A stretch of 64,000 bases of DNA from CAZADA01 sp964526675 (GTDB lineage Bacteria > Pseudomonadota > Alphaproteobacteria > Caulobacterales > Maricaulaceae). The translations under genes were made by a program, and so were the position numbers. Below the pieces are notes generated by a model. The model saw only the letters and a program-made list of their open reading frames with translations, was not told where the DNA came from and did no database searches. The DNA is taken from NCBI GenBank assembly GCA_964526675.1, contig CAZGLY010000014.1, positions 3,852 through 67,851 of the forward strand, read 5' to 3'. The number at the start of each line of letters is the position of its first letter. The stretch's first letter is position 1. Positions 50,776 through 59,100 of the stretch are shown in pieces.

Positions 50776-52194
50776 ATGTCCGATCGCGAGGATCCAATGG
50801 CGGCGCCTCCGGCCTCCGAAGGGGGGGAGGGCGAGCGTGCGCCCGCCCCCACGGCGCCGGATCCTGCGGACGTGGCCGTCTTGGCGCAGGCCGTTGCGGA
50901 CGGGGACGCGCAGGCGGTTTCCGATTTGCTGTCGCCGGCCCACCCCGCTGACGCCGCCGATTTGGTGGAGCAGTTGCCCGCCGAGCTGATCGGCGACGCG
51001 GCGGCGCTTCAACCCGCCGTGTTCACCGGGCCGATGTTGGTGGAGTTGGCGCCCGACGCGCTCAACGCTGCGGTCGCGCGGTTGGATCCCCATCGTCTCG
51101 GGGCGGCGGCCACCGAACTCGACACCGACGACATCACGTATCTGGTCGGTCATCTGGACGCCAACCAACGCGCTGCGGCGCTGGCGACGATCTCCGAACG
51201 CGAGCGCCGGGCGGTGGAGGAGGCTCTTGCCTTCGATGAGGAGACGGTGGGCCGGCTCACCCAAGGCGAAGTCGTCGCGTTGCCGGAGTATTGGACGGCT
51301 GGTCAGGCGATTGATCACATGCGGCAGGCGGGCGCGTCGGAACTCCCTGAGGCGTTCTTCGAGGTGTATGTGGTCGACCCGACCTTCCGGCCGATCGGCG
51401 CGATCCCGCTGTCGGACTTTCTGCGTCATCCCCGCAGCGCGCCGCTGACGGCGATCATGCGGCCGCCTCAGATCCTGATCACGCCAGAGACGGACCAAGA
51501 GGACGCGGCGTTTCTGATCAACAAGTATCACTTAGCGCAGGCGCCGGTGGTGGACGGCTCCGGCCGGCTGAAGGGGATGATCACCCTGGATGACGTGGTC
51601 GAGGTGATCCAGGAGGAGGGCGAGGAGGATTTGCTCGCCCTGGCGGGCGTGAACGAAGGCGGCGTCGGCTCCTCGGCGCTGGGGCAGGTGCGGGCGCGGG
51701 CGCCGTGGCTGGCGGTCAATTTGGTGACGGCGTTGGCGGCGTCCTTGGTGATCTCGCTGTTTGAGGACACGCTTGAACGGGTGGTGGCGTTGGCGATCTT
51801 GATGCCGATCGTGGCGGCTCTGGGCGGCAATGTGGGCGGTCAAGCGCTGGCGGTGGCGGTGCGCGCTTTGGCGTCACGCGAGCTTGGCGACGGCAACGCG
51901 CGGCGTATGGTGGCGCGCGAAGCGCTGGCGGCGCTGATCAACGGAGCGGCGTTTGCGACGCTGCTGGCGTTGGTGGCGGGCATCTGGTTCTCGAGTCTTG
52001 AAATCGCCTACGTGATCGGCTTGGCTCTTCTCGCGAATTTTGTGTGCGGCGGCCTCGCCGGCATTCTGGTCCCACTCGGCTTGCGGCGTATCGGGGCGGA
52101 TCCGGCGGTGGCGTCATCAGTCTTTGTGAGCACACTCACCGACGTGGTGGGGTTCTGTGTGTTTTTGGGCTTGGCCACCGCGGTCTTGGGATAG
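50776..52194 (+). CDS. mgtE: Magnesium transporter MgtE
   Basis: A 472-residue channel. Residues ~35-130 form the N-domain of helical repeats (ADVAVLAQAVADGDAQAVSDLLSPAHPADAADLVEQLP), residues ~165-285 are two CBS domains (including PVVDGSGRLKGMITLDDVVEVI), and the C-terminal part is a five-helix membrane domain with the pore motif MPIVAALGGNVGGQ. The N-domain senses Mg2+ and gates the pore. ATG 50776 has GAGG before it. No M-box riboswitch was seen; the upstream region holds the tRNA-Leu gene. Confidence 0.93.
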   Translation: MSDREDPMAAPPASEGGEGERAPAPTAPDPADVAVLAQAVADGDAQAVSDLLSPAHPADAADLVEQLPAELIGDAAALQPAVFTGPMLVELAPDALNAAVARLDPHRLGAAATELDTDDITYLVGHLDANQRAAALATISERERRAVEEALAFDEETVGRLTQGEVVALPEYWTAGQAIDHMRQAGASELPEAFFEVYVVDPTFRPIGAIPLSDFLRHPRSAPLTAIMRPPQILITPETDQEDAAFLINKYHLAQAPVVDGSGRLKGMITLDDVVEVIQEEGEEDLLALAGVNEGGVGSSALGQVRARAPWLAVNLVTALAASLVISLFEDTLERVVALAILMPIVAALGGNVGGQALAVAVRALASRELGDGNARRMVAREALAALINGAAFATLLALVAGIWFSSLEIAYVIGLALLANFVCGGLAGILVPLGLRRIGADPAVASSVFVSTLTDVVGFCVFLGLATAVLG

Positions 52195-52205
52195 GGCGTC
52201 ACGCA

Positions 52206-53201
52206 ATGAACAATGGGTCGCCGGATGGAGTTCGCGGGATGCGTCGCGGTGCGCAGCGCCGTGCGGGACGTGTGCTGGACCGCTTTTGCGGCGCGCTTGC
52301 CGGCGTTGCGGCGAGCCTTGTTGTCCCGGCGAGTTTGGCGTTCGCGGATTGGAACACCGAGGCGACCTTCCAAGACCCTCGGCCGGGTCTGGCGGCGGCG
52401 GTGTTTGGCGGCCGCGTCTACACCGCAGGGGGGTCGGGACTGCTCGAGCCGTCCGCGTCGATGGACTCGTTTGATCCGAAGACCCGCGATTGGCGGGCTC
52501 TGACCCCGCTGCCGGAAGGCCGCGCGCGGTTCGCCATGGCGGCGGTTGGCGATCGGCTCTACGCGGCCGGCGGCGTGACCCAAACGGCGGCCGTCACGTC
52601 CGCGTTCTTGGCGTATGATCCGGGGGCGGACGAATGGACGCCCATGCCGGACATGCCGGACGCGCGCTCGGGTCACGCGATGGTCGCGGTTAAGGACGCG
52701 CTTTATGTCGTCGGCGCGGCGCCGGTGGTGACGGTGTACGCGCCCGCGACGAATGAATGGACGACGCGCTCGGCGCCGGCGGAGGCCGCGCGTCGCGGCG
52801 CGGCGGCGGCCGCGTTGGATGGCCGGATTTATCTCATGGGCGGGCGGGACGCCGACGGCGTGGTGTCGATGCGGGTGGATGTGTACGACCCCGAGGCCGA
52901 TGCGTGGTCCGTGGGCCCAGACTTGCCCGGTCCGCGCTCCGGCCTTGGCGCGGCCGTGTTGGGCGGCGCGCTGCACGTGTTCGGCGGCGCGGATTTGGAT
53001 GGGCGGGGCGTGTCAGCCGCCCACTTTGTCCTGGCCGCGGACGGCCAATCCTGGCGTGAAGCGGACGCGTTGTTGTCGCCGCGGACGGATTTCGCAGTGG
53101 CGTCCGTGGACGGCGCGATCGTCGTGGTGGGCGGCGGCGCCGGCGGCGGTTTTCTGGGCCCGTTCACGGCTGTCGATTCGGTGGACGTCTTTCGGCGTTG
53201 A
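52206..53201 (+). CDS. Exported Kelch-repeat beta-propeller protein
   Basis: A 331-residue protein with a basic N-terminus and hydrophobic segment (CGALAGVAASLVVPASLAFA), a probable signal peptide. The rest consists of about six Kelch units with the double-Gly and Tyr/Trp spacing, such as YAAGGVTQT, AYDPGADEWTPMPDMPDARSGHAM, YLMGGRDADG and VYDPEADAWSVGPDLPGPRSG. It should fold as a six-bladed propeller for binding. It starts 11 bases after mgtE. The ligand is unknown. Confidence 0.88.
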   Translation: MNNGSPDGVRGMRRGAQRRAGRVLDRFCGALAGVAASLVVPASLAFADWNTEATFQDPRPGLAAAVFGGRVYTAGGSGLLEPSASMDSFDPKTRDWRALTPLPEGRARFAMAAVGDRLYAAGGVTQTAAVTSAFLAYDPGADEWTPMPDMPDARSGHAMVAVKDALYVVGAAPVVTVYAPATNEWTTRSAPAEAARRGAAAAALDGRIYLMGGRDADGVVSMRVDVYDPEADAWSVGPDLPGPRSGLGAAVLGGALHVFGGADLDGRGVSAAHFVLAADGQSWREADALLSPRTDFAVASVDGAIVVVGGGAGGGFLGPFTAVDSVDVFRR

Positions 53202-53285
53202 GCGCGGAGGCGGCGGGGGCTGCTCCGCGCGATTGACCCGGCCGGGATCTCTTCGTTTCCGTTGGGGACAGGAGGACGAAGGCTG

Positions 53286-54473
53286 TTGCCCCCATCACCC
53301 GATCATGAATCCGCGACCGTGCGCCGGCGCGTCTCGCCGGCTGGCTTGGCGCTGATCCGGGCGTTTGAGGGCGTGTGCTTTGAGCCGCAGCGATTGGGCG
53401 AGGATCGCTGGGTGGTCGGCGTCAGCCATGTGGTCGACGGCGACCGGCCGGATCCCGTGGACGCCGACGCGGCCGAGCGCCTGCTGCGTGAGGATCTGGC
53501 TCCGGTAGAGGCGGCGATCGACGAGGCCATTCTTGCCCCCCTGACCCAAAGCCAGTTCGACGCGTTGGCGTGTTTGGCCTTCAACATTGGCCTCGAGGCG
53601 TTTCGCCGCTCCGCCGTGGTGGCGTGCCTCAATGAGGGACGACCGCTTGACGCCGCGGCGGGGTTTGACGTGTGGCGCTGGGGCGAGATCGACGGCCGGG
53701 TCGGTGTGCTCGACGCGTTTGTGCGCCGGCGCGCCGCGGAGAAGGCGCTGTTTTTAACGCCCGACGGCCCGGTCGCGGCGGCGTCCACCGCCCGTCGGCG
53801 ACCGCTCGATGGCGGGGTCGTCGGGCGCGCGCCCGCCAGTGCGGTGCGGTTTGGGGGCGACGCGGCGACGGCGGAGCACTCGGATGGCCCGACGGCGATA
53901 GCGCCGGAGGCGGAGAAGACGCAGGCCCCGCGGCCCTTGGGCGGGGACGCTGGGGACCATCGTCCGCCTGAACTGGGAAACGATCAGCCGCTGGCGCGGA
54001 GCCTCGACGCGCCGCCGGCCCTGGACCCGCGGGCCATCGTGGGCCGCGACATTGGAGCCCGCGCGTTCCCCGGGGTTGTGGCGAGTGATGCGGCGACAGA
54101 GCCGGGATCTGTCGCAGAACGGCCACGGGCGTGGGCGACCGTGGCCGTTGGAGCCGTCGATGTGGATGGCGCTGAAGCCGCTTTGCGGGCGCGTCTGCAG
54201 GCGGGCCGCGTGCGCGAAACCGCCCGTTGGGGCTGGGCGCTTGCGGGCATTGGCGGCGTTCTGACGCTCGGCGGCGTGTACGAAACGGCCAGCGCCGGCG
54301 GCGGCGCGGGAGCATGGCCGGCGGTCGCGGTGGCCGGGGCGTTGGTGGCGGTGGCGAGCGCTTACTTCGCGTGGCGACCGGACGCCCTGTGGGTCCAGGA
54401 CGGCGCGCTGGCCCCATCGCGGCGAGGAACGGGCTCGACACCGGCGGCTTGGGGGCGCGCGGAGGGGACATGA
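53286..54473 (+). CDS. Lysozyme-fold (GH24-like) membrane protein, active site altered
   Basis: A 395-residue protein; TTG 53286 is the likely start because GGAGGA lies 9 bases before it, whereas the ORF is open to 53262. Residues ~15-150 resemble phage-type lysozyme: RVSPAGLALIRAFEGVCFEP with Glu28 at the catalytic position, QSQFDALACLAFNIGLEAFRRSAVVACLNEG typical of the helical lobe. The Asp and Thr of the E-D-T triad are not conserved (the YTIG position reads WVVG). A ~170-residue disordered linker and a C-terminal hydrophobic hairpin (GWALAGIGGVLTLGGV and WPAVAVAGALVAVASAYFAW) follow. It overlaps the next gene (ATGA). Confidence 0.65.
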   Translation: MPPSPDHESATVRRRVSPAGLALIRAFEGVCFEPQRLGEDRWVVGVSHVVDGDRPDPVDADAAERLLREDLAPVEAAIDEAILAPLTQSQFDALACLAFNIGLEAFRRSAVVACLNEGRPLDAAAGFDVWRWGEIDGRVGVLDAFVRRRAAEKALFLTPDGPVAAASTARRRPLDGGVVGRAPASAVRFGGDAATAEHSDGPTAIAPEAEKTQAPRPLGGDAGDHRPPELGNDQPLARSLDAPPALDPRAIVGRDIGARAFPGVVASDAATEPGSVAERPRAWATVAVGAVDVDGAEAALRARLQAGRVRETARWGWALAGIGGVLTLGGVYETASAGGGAGAWPAVAVAGALVAVASAYFAWRPDALWVQDGALAPSRRGTGSTPAAWGRAEGT

Positions 54474-55213
54474 CGCGGTGGAGCGTGAACCTTGCGACGG
54501 GCATCGCGCTGGCGGTCGGCTTTGCGTGGTTGGTCGGCCCGCCTTTGAACGGGGCGCCGGCCGCGGATCCTGGAGTCGAGACGCCACGCCCTGACGCGCG
54601 GGGTGCGGAGGCGTCGCCGGCGCCGGTCGAATCGGAACCCGTGGAAGCCGCGACGCCGGCCGCGACCCGCGCCCAGGCCGCGACCCCGCCGTCCGATGAG
54701 GCGGCCGTGGGCGCGGAGGCTGAGTGCGTCGGAGCGCCGTTGCGTCGGGTGCAGCCGCCCTATGCCAGTTTCGGCGTTCCGCCTGAGGCGTTGACGCTGA
54801 CTCGCGCGCGGTTCGCCGTGGATGGGCGTCCGCCCTTGGCGGCGTTTCGGGACGTGGACGGCGCGTGGCGCGTCGGTTACGGCCGCGTGGTTGACGATGC
54901 GGACACGCGCATCCGCGAGGCGGAGGCGGAGCAGTACATCGTCGAGGATCTCGAGGACGCCGCCGCGACGGTGCGTGAGCTCGGCGCGGTGGCGCTTCAT
55001 CGCAATGAGTTTGCGGCGTTGGTCGCGCTCGCGCATGACCTTGGCGGCGACGCCTTTCGCCGGTCGATCGTCCTGGCCCGCGTGAACGCCGGCGATCAGG
55101 ATGGCGTGCAGACGGCCTGGGCCGCGCTCGACCAAGGCGACCCGGCGCTTGAGGCCGCGCGCCAGATGCAGAGCGATGTGTTCGCGTGCGGCCGTGGCGG
55201 AAGTTCAAACTGA
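54470..55213 (+). CDS. Second lysozyme-fold exported protein, lacks the catalytic Glu
   Basis: A 247-residue protein with an N-terminal membrane anchor (IALAVGFAWLVGPPL), a Pro/Ala/Glu-rich linker, and a C-terminal lysozyme-like domain: LAAFRDVDGAWRVGYGRVVDDADTRI keeps the Asp-Gly and GYG parts of the D..G..TIGYG motif. The Glu that should lie about nine residues before is replaced (AVDGRPP) and the Thr is Arg. The helical lobe reads LHRNEFAALVALAHDLGGDAFRRSIVLARVNAGD, like its neighbour. Start ATG overlaps the first lysozyme-fold gene, so both are cotranslated. Confidence 0.65.
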   Translation: MTRWSVNLATGIALAVGFAWLVGPPLNGAPAADPGVETPRPDARGAEASPAPVESEPVEAATPAATRAQAATPPSDEAAVGAEAECVGAPLRRVQPPYASFGVPPEALTLTRARFAVDGRPPLAAFRDVDGAWRVGYGRVVDDADTRIREAEAEQYIVEDLEDAAATVRELGAVALHRNEFAALVALAHDLGGDAFRRSIVLARVNAGDQDGVQTAWAALDQGDPALEAARQMQSDVFACGRGGSSN

Positions 55214-55233
55214 AGACGAAGGGAGATCAGCCA

Positions 55234-55581
55234 GTGACCGTGACGATTTGGCACAACACGTCGTGTGGCTCTTCAAAGAATGCTCTGGCCTATTTGAAGG
55301 AAAAGGGCGTCGATCCTGTCGTTTACAACTACGTCAAGGAGAAGCCTGATCGCGCCGCGATCGAGGCGGTCCTGGCGCAGCTGGAGATGGCGCCGTCAGA
55401 ATTGCTGCGCCCGAAGGAGGCGGCCGCCGAGAGCCTCGGTCTTTATGCGGACGCCGTGGAAGAGGATGCGGTGCTCGACGCCATGGCGGAAAACGCGCGG
55501 CTGATTCAGCGTCCGATCGTGATCACCGAGAAGGGCGCTGTGATCGCGCGTCCGAAGACGAAGATCGACGCTATTCTCTAA
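55234..55581 (+). CDS. ArsC-family (glutaredoxin-type arsenate reductase-like) protein
   Basis: A 115-residue thioredoxin-fold protein starting at GTG 55234 after GGGAG. The catalytic Cys is in IWHNTSCGSSKNALAYL, and the Arg that binds arsenate in ArsC lies in IQRPIVITEKGAVIARP. The family also includes Spx and YffB-like proteins with other roles. The location next to lysozyme-fold genes, far from the arsR pair, gives no arsenic context. Confidence 0.85.
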   Translation: MTVTIWHNTSCGSSKNALAYLKEKGVDPVVYNYVKEKPDRAAIEAVLAQLEMAPSELLRPKEAAAESLGLYADAVEEDAVLDAMAENARLIQRPIVITEKGAVIARPKTKIDAIL

Positions 55582-55667
55582 CGCCCCCGTCGCCGGGACG
55601 CGGTCGTCGTCGACGGCCCCCCGTCGGGCCGGTAGACTCCGCGCCTTTCAAGGAAGCAGCGATCCCT

Positions 55668-56471
55668 ATGGCCGATACCGACGTGATCCTCGACGCAAGC
55701 CCCGGCGGCGTGGCGGCGGTGATCCTGAACCGTCCAGACAAGCGCAACGCGTTCAACGCGGACGTCATCGCGGCTCTCGACGACGCCTTTGAGACGCTGC
55801 GCGGCGCGGATCACGTGCGCATCGTGTTGGTGCGCGGGCGAGGGCCGAGCTTTTCCGCCGGCGCGGATCTGGAGTGGATGCGCGCCGCCGCCCATTACGA
55901 GCTCCATGAAAACGAGCACGATGCGCTCGCGCTCGCGCGCATGCTCGACAAGCTTCACAGCCTGCCCCAGCTGACGGTGGCGATGATCCAGGGCGCGGCC
56001 ATGGGCGGCGGCGCTGGTTTGGCGGCGGCGTGCGATGTCGCCATCGCCCTGCGCAGCGCCGTGTTTCGCTTTTCTGAAGTGCGCCTTGGGCTCACGCCCG
56101 CCACGATCAGTCCTTACGTGATCGAGGCGATTGGCGCGCGCTGGGCGCGCGCTTTGTTCGCGACGGGCGAGAGCTTCGACGCGGAGACGGCGCATCGCCT
56201 CGGCCTGATCCATCACATCGCAGAGGACGAAAACGGGCTTGAAGCGCGGGCCGAACAGCTGTCGAAGCTCGTGTTCGACGCGGCCCCGGGCGCCGTGCGT
56301 GACGCGAAGGCCTTGGTGCGCGATGTCGCGGGCCGGCCCATCGACCATGAGATTCATCACATGACGGCCAAACGCATTGCCGAACGCCGCGCCAGCGCCG
56401 AGGGACGCGAAGGTCTCGCCGCCTTCTTGGAGAAGCGCCCGCCAGCCTGGGCGAAAGGGGAGGCGTCGTGA
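55668..56471 (+). CDS. Enoyl-CoA hydratase/isomerase family protein
   Basis: A 267-residue crotonase-fold protein. Conserved parts are VAAVILNRPDKRNAFNADVIAALDDAF, GRGPSFSAGADLEWM (oxyanion hole), QGAAMGGGAGLAAACDVAIAL and FRFSEVRLGLTPATISPYV. The Glu of SEVRLGL is the typical acid. It is often seen as methylglutaconyl-CoA hydratase in leucine degradation, though the window has no companion genes. It is followed by a VOC gene with TGATG overlap. Confidence 0.9.
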   Translation: MADTDVILDASPGGVAAVILNRPDKRNAFNADVIAALDDAFETLRGADHVRIVLVRGRGPSFSAGADLEWMRAAAHYELHENEHDALALARMLDKLHSLPQLTVAMIQGAAMGGGAGLAAACDVAIALRSAVFRFSEVRLGLTPATISPYVIEAIGARWARALFATGESFDAETAHRLGLIHHIAEDENGLEARAEQLSKLVFDAAPGAVRDAKALVRDVAGRPIDHEIHHMTAKRIAERRASAEGREGLAAFLEKRPPAWAKGEAS

Positions 56472-56824
56472 TGCGTCTGTATGGCGTGCGCATCTTTGTC
56501 GATGACTTTGACAGTTGCCGCGCCTTCTACCGAGAGACGCTGGCGTTGCCGGAGAACTGGGCGATGCCCGACGTCAAAGCCGCCGGCTTTGCGGTGGGCG
56601 GCGGCGAACTCATTGTCGAGGAGGCCGGCCCCGGCCACGAACACCACGCCGACATCGGCCGCTTCGTCGGGGTGTCGCTGCAGGTGGACGACATCGACGC
56701 GCAACACAGGACCTTGGCCGACGCCGGCGTGCGGTTTCTTGGCCCCCCGGAACGCCAGGATTGGGGTGGCGCGCTCGCCCATTTCTGCGATCCGTCGGGG
56801 AACATTCTCACGCTCTTGGGATAA
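56471..56824 (+). CDS. VOC (glyoxalase-fold) family protein
   Basis: A 117-residue single-domain VOC protein: YGVRIFVDDFDSCRAFYRETLALPE, GGGELIVEEAG, then VGVSLQVDDIDAQHRTLADAGVRFLGPP and HFCDPSGNILTLLG. ATG 56471 overlaps the hydratase stop. The function is unknown; glyoxalase, ring-cleavage and antibiotic-binding members share this fold. Confidence 0.8.
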   Translation: MRLYGVRIFVDDFDSCRAFYRETLALPENWAMPDVKAAGFAVGGGELIVEEAGPGHEHHADIGRFVGVSLQVDDIDAQHRTLADAGVRFLGPPERQDWGGALAHFCDPSGNILTLLG

Positions 56825-56866
56825 CGCCGCGACGTCGTCTCCGGTTCGACCTAGTTTCTGGGTTCC

Positions 56867-57301
56867 ATGGTCGTGCATCTCATCAAACTGGCGGTCGGGT
56901 CCGACAGCGTCGAAGACCTGAAGGCGTGGCAAGACCACACGGTTGCGGAGCGCCGTCGCGCCGGGCTGAGCGCAAACCCCACCTGCGCCACTCGCTTAGC
57001 GCCGAAACGGCGCGAGGATGTGTTGACGGGCGGTTCGCTCTACTGGGTGATCCGTGGCGCGGTCGCCGTTCGCCAGCGAGTGGTCGGCTTGGATGAGGCG
57101 GTTGGGCGCGACGGCGTGCGGCGCTGTTGCCTGATCCTCGATCGCGCTTTGACGCCGACCGCGCCACAACCGCGGCGGGCCTTCCAGGGGTGGCGTTATC
57201 TTGAGCCCGCCGACGCGCCGCCGGACGTCAGCGCGGGCGATGCGCACCATGATTTGCCGGAGAGCCTGCGTCGCGCGCTGTGGGATGCTGGCGCGTGGTG
57301 A
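56867..57301 (+). CDS. DUF1489 protein
   Basis: A 144-residue protein of an alphaproteobacteria-restricted family: MVVHLIKLAVGSDSVEDLKAWQ at the start, LYWVIRGAVAVRQRVVGLD, and RRAFQGWRYLEPADAPPD near the end. The function is unknown. The hydratase-VOC-DUF1489 trio may be one transcript. It supports an alphaproteobacterial origin. Confidence 0.88.
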   Translation: MVVHLIKLAVGSDSVEDLKAWQDHTVAERRRAGLSANPTCATRLAPKRREDVLTGGSLYWVIRGAVAVRQRVVGLDEAVGRDGVRRCCLILDRALTPTAPQPRRAFQGWRYLEPADAPPDVSAGDAHHDLPESLRRALWDAGAW

Positions 57302-57323
57302 GGCCGGCCAAGCGTCCCGGCGC

Positions 57324-58244
57324 TCACGCCGCCGGCGTGACAGGCGCGTTGTCGAGCAAGCGGACGCCGTCCAGGCGCGCCGCTGCCAGGAGCCGAGCCG
57401 GGCGCCGCACGGGGCCGTCGGGCAGGGGCGCGAGCGTTTCAGCGTCCCGCACCGCCACATAGTCCACCGCCGCGAACCCCGCTTCACGGAGCGTCGCGTC
57501 CACATCCGCCTCCGCGATCTGGCGCGGCGCGCCCTCGGCCAGCGCGCGGGCGGCCGCGAACAGCGCGCGCGACAAGGCTGGCGCTTGCTGGCGGGCGGAT
57601 GCGCTTAAGTAAGCGTTGCGCGAGGACAGCGCGAGGCCGTCAGCCTCCCGCACGGTCGGGCCGCCGAGGATCGTGCTCTCCAAGTCCAAGTCGGCGGCGA
57701 GGCGTTTGATCACCAACAGCTGCTGGTAGTCCTTCTCGCCGAACACCGCCACGTCCGGCCGCGCTTGGATAAGCAGCTTGGTCACGACGGTGGCCACCCC
57801 GTGGAAGAAGTGGGGGCGCGCCGCGCTTTCCAGATCTTCGGACACGCCGCCGACCCGCACGTCCGTCGCGAAACCGGTCGGGTACATCACGGCCTTGGTT
57901 GGCGCGTAAAGCAGATCGCACCCCCGTGCGCTCAGCGCGGCCGCATCCGCGTCCAGCTGGCGCGGGTAGGCGTCGAAGTCCTCCCCCGGCGCGAATTGGG
58001 CGGGGTTGACGAACACGCTCGCCACCACGTGGTCGGCGTGCGCGCGCGCCAAGTCGACCAGTGACAGGTGCCCCTCGTGCAGCGCGCCCATGGTGGGCGC
58101 GAAGCCGATGCGACGCCCGCTGCGCCGCCAGTCCGCGATAACGGCGCGCAGGCTGCTTACGTCCCGCACGACGGGCAGCCCTGAGACCTGCTCGAGCGGT
58201 GGCGGGGCGTCGTTTGGGGCGCGATCGGGGGCTGTCACGGACAT
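57324..58244 (-). CDS. panC: Pantoate-beta-alanine ligase (pantothenate synthetase)
   Basis: A 306-residue ATP-dependent ligase of coenzyme A biosynthesis. Signature segments are FAPTMGALHEGHLSLVDLARAHADHVVASVFVNPAQF (HIGH-like), FGEKDYQQLLVIKRLAADL and the KMSKS-like SSRNAYLSASARQ. Length is normal, with a ~30-residue N-terminal extension. The start lies 46 bases from the scaffold gap; panB, usually adjacent, is not seen and may be missing in the gap or elsewhere. Confidence 0.95.
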   Translation of the reverse strand: MSVTAPDRAPNDAPPPLEQVSGLPVVRDVSSLRAVIADWRRSGRRIGFAPTMGALHEGHLSLVDLARAHADHVVASVFVNPAQFAPGEDFDAYPRQLDADAAALSARGCDLLYAPTKAVMYPTGFATDVRVGGVSEDLESAARPHFFHGVATVVTKLLIQARPDVAVFGEKDYQQLLVIKRLAADLDLESTILGGPTVREADGLALSSRNAYLSASARQQAPALSRALFAAARALAEGAPRQIAEADVDATLREAGFAAVDYVAVRDAETLAPLPDGPVRRPARLLAAARLDGVRLLDNAPVTPAA

Positions 58245-58290
58245 CGCCGTTACGTAGGAAGCCGGGCGTTCTCAAAAAACCAGGCCGCGG

Positions 58291-58390
58291 NNNNNNNNNN
58301 NNNNNNNNNNNNNNNNNNNNNNNNNNNNNNNNNNNNNNNNNNNNNNNNNNNNNNNNNNNNNNNNNNNNNNNNNNNNNNNNNNNNNNNNNN
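58291..58390. other. Assembly gap (100 Ns)
   Basis: A run of exactly 100 undetermined bases joins two contigs, a conventional placeholder length. True distance and even adjacency are not certain, so links between panC and the downstream SPOR/MipZ-like genes depend on the scaffold. Confidence 0.99.
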
Positions 58391-58443
58391 GCGCGGGGCG
58401 CGCGTTGGCGTGACGTTAACTGGCGCTGACCGACACTGCGCCC

Positions 58444-59100
58444 ATGCAGATCCATCAGCGTTTCCGGAGCGCCCGACGCGGCGCGGCGGTCTTGATCGCC
58501 GTGGTGTTGATGAACGCGGGCTGCACGACGCCTTTGGGATGGCTGCACGGGCGCGCCTCGGAGCCGTCGTCGCCGGGGGACCCTGTGGCGGCGCTGGAGG
58601 CCGCGCGGCGGGAGGCCGAGGCCGCCACCCTCCCGCGCGCCAACGACGGTCGCCCGCTGGCCGCGGCGACGACGCCCGTTGTCGGCCGCGCTCTTGCGCC
58701 GTTGACGCCCGATGACGGCCAGGACGCGACCAGCGCTCCCCTGAACAGCGCTCCGCTAGAGAGCGCTTCCCTGAACGCTCAACCCGTCGCTGCGGCGTCG
58801 CCCCCGCCGCCGCCTGCGCCCACGCGCAGCGTGCTCTATGCGGTGCACTTGGCGTCTTATCGCCAGGACTCGGAGGTGAGTGCGGGGTGGCGGAGCTTAC
58901 GCGCGCGCGCCGGGTCGGCGCTGGCGGATTTGGCGCCGCGGGTTGAGGCCGCCGATTTGGGCGCGCAAGGGGTCTACAAGCGGCTGAAGGCGGGACCCTT
59001 ACCCAATCCATCCGCCGCGCGCGAACGCTGCGGTGCGTTGCGCGCGCTCGGCCTCTACTGCGAACTCACCGACTTTCACGGTCAGGGCCTGAGCGGATGA
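58444..59100 (+). CDS. SPOR-domain-like lipoprotein
   Basis: A 218-residue exported lipoprotein: basic N-terminus, hydrophobic stretch and lipobox NAGC (Cys ~27). A Pro/Ala/Ser-rich linker includes the repeated SAPLNSAPLESASLNAQ. The C-terminal ~80 residues (YAVHLASYRQDSEVSAGWRSLRARAGSALADLAPRVEAADLGAQGVYKRLKAGPLP) match the SPOR fold, which binds denuded septal glycan. The stop overlaps the MipZ-like start in ATGA. This suggests a division-related pair. Confidence 0.75.
   Translation: MQIHQRFRSARRGAAVLIAVVLMNAGCTTPLGWLHGRASEPSSPGDPVAALEAARREAEAATLPRANDGRPLAAATTPVVGRALAPLTPDDGQDATSAPLNSAPLESASLNAQPVAAASPPPPPAPTRSVLYAVHLASYRQDSEVSAGWRSLRARAGSALADLAPRVEAADLGAQGVYKRLKAGPLPNPSAARERCGALRALGLYCELTDFHGQGLSG

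Noticed and set aside
58250..59011. Open frames running through the N run
   Set aside because: Unknown bases were translated as X; the frames have no support on either side.
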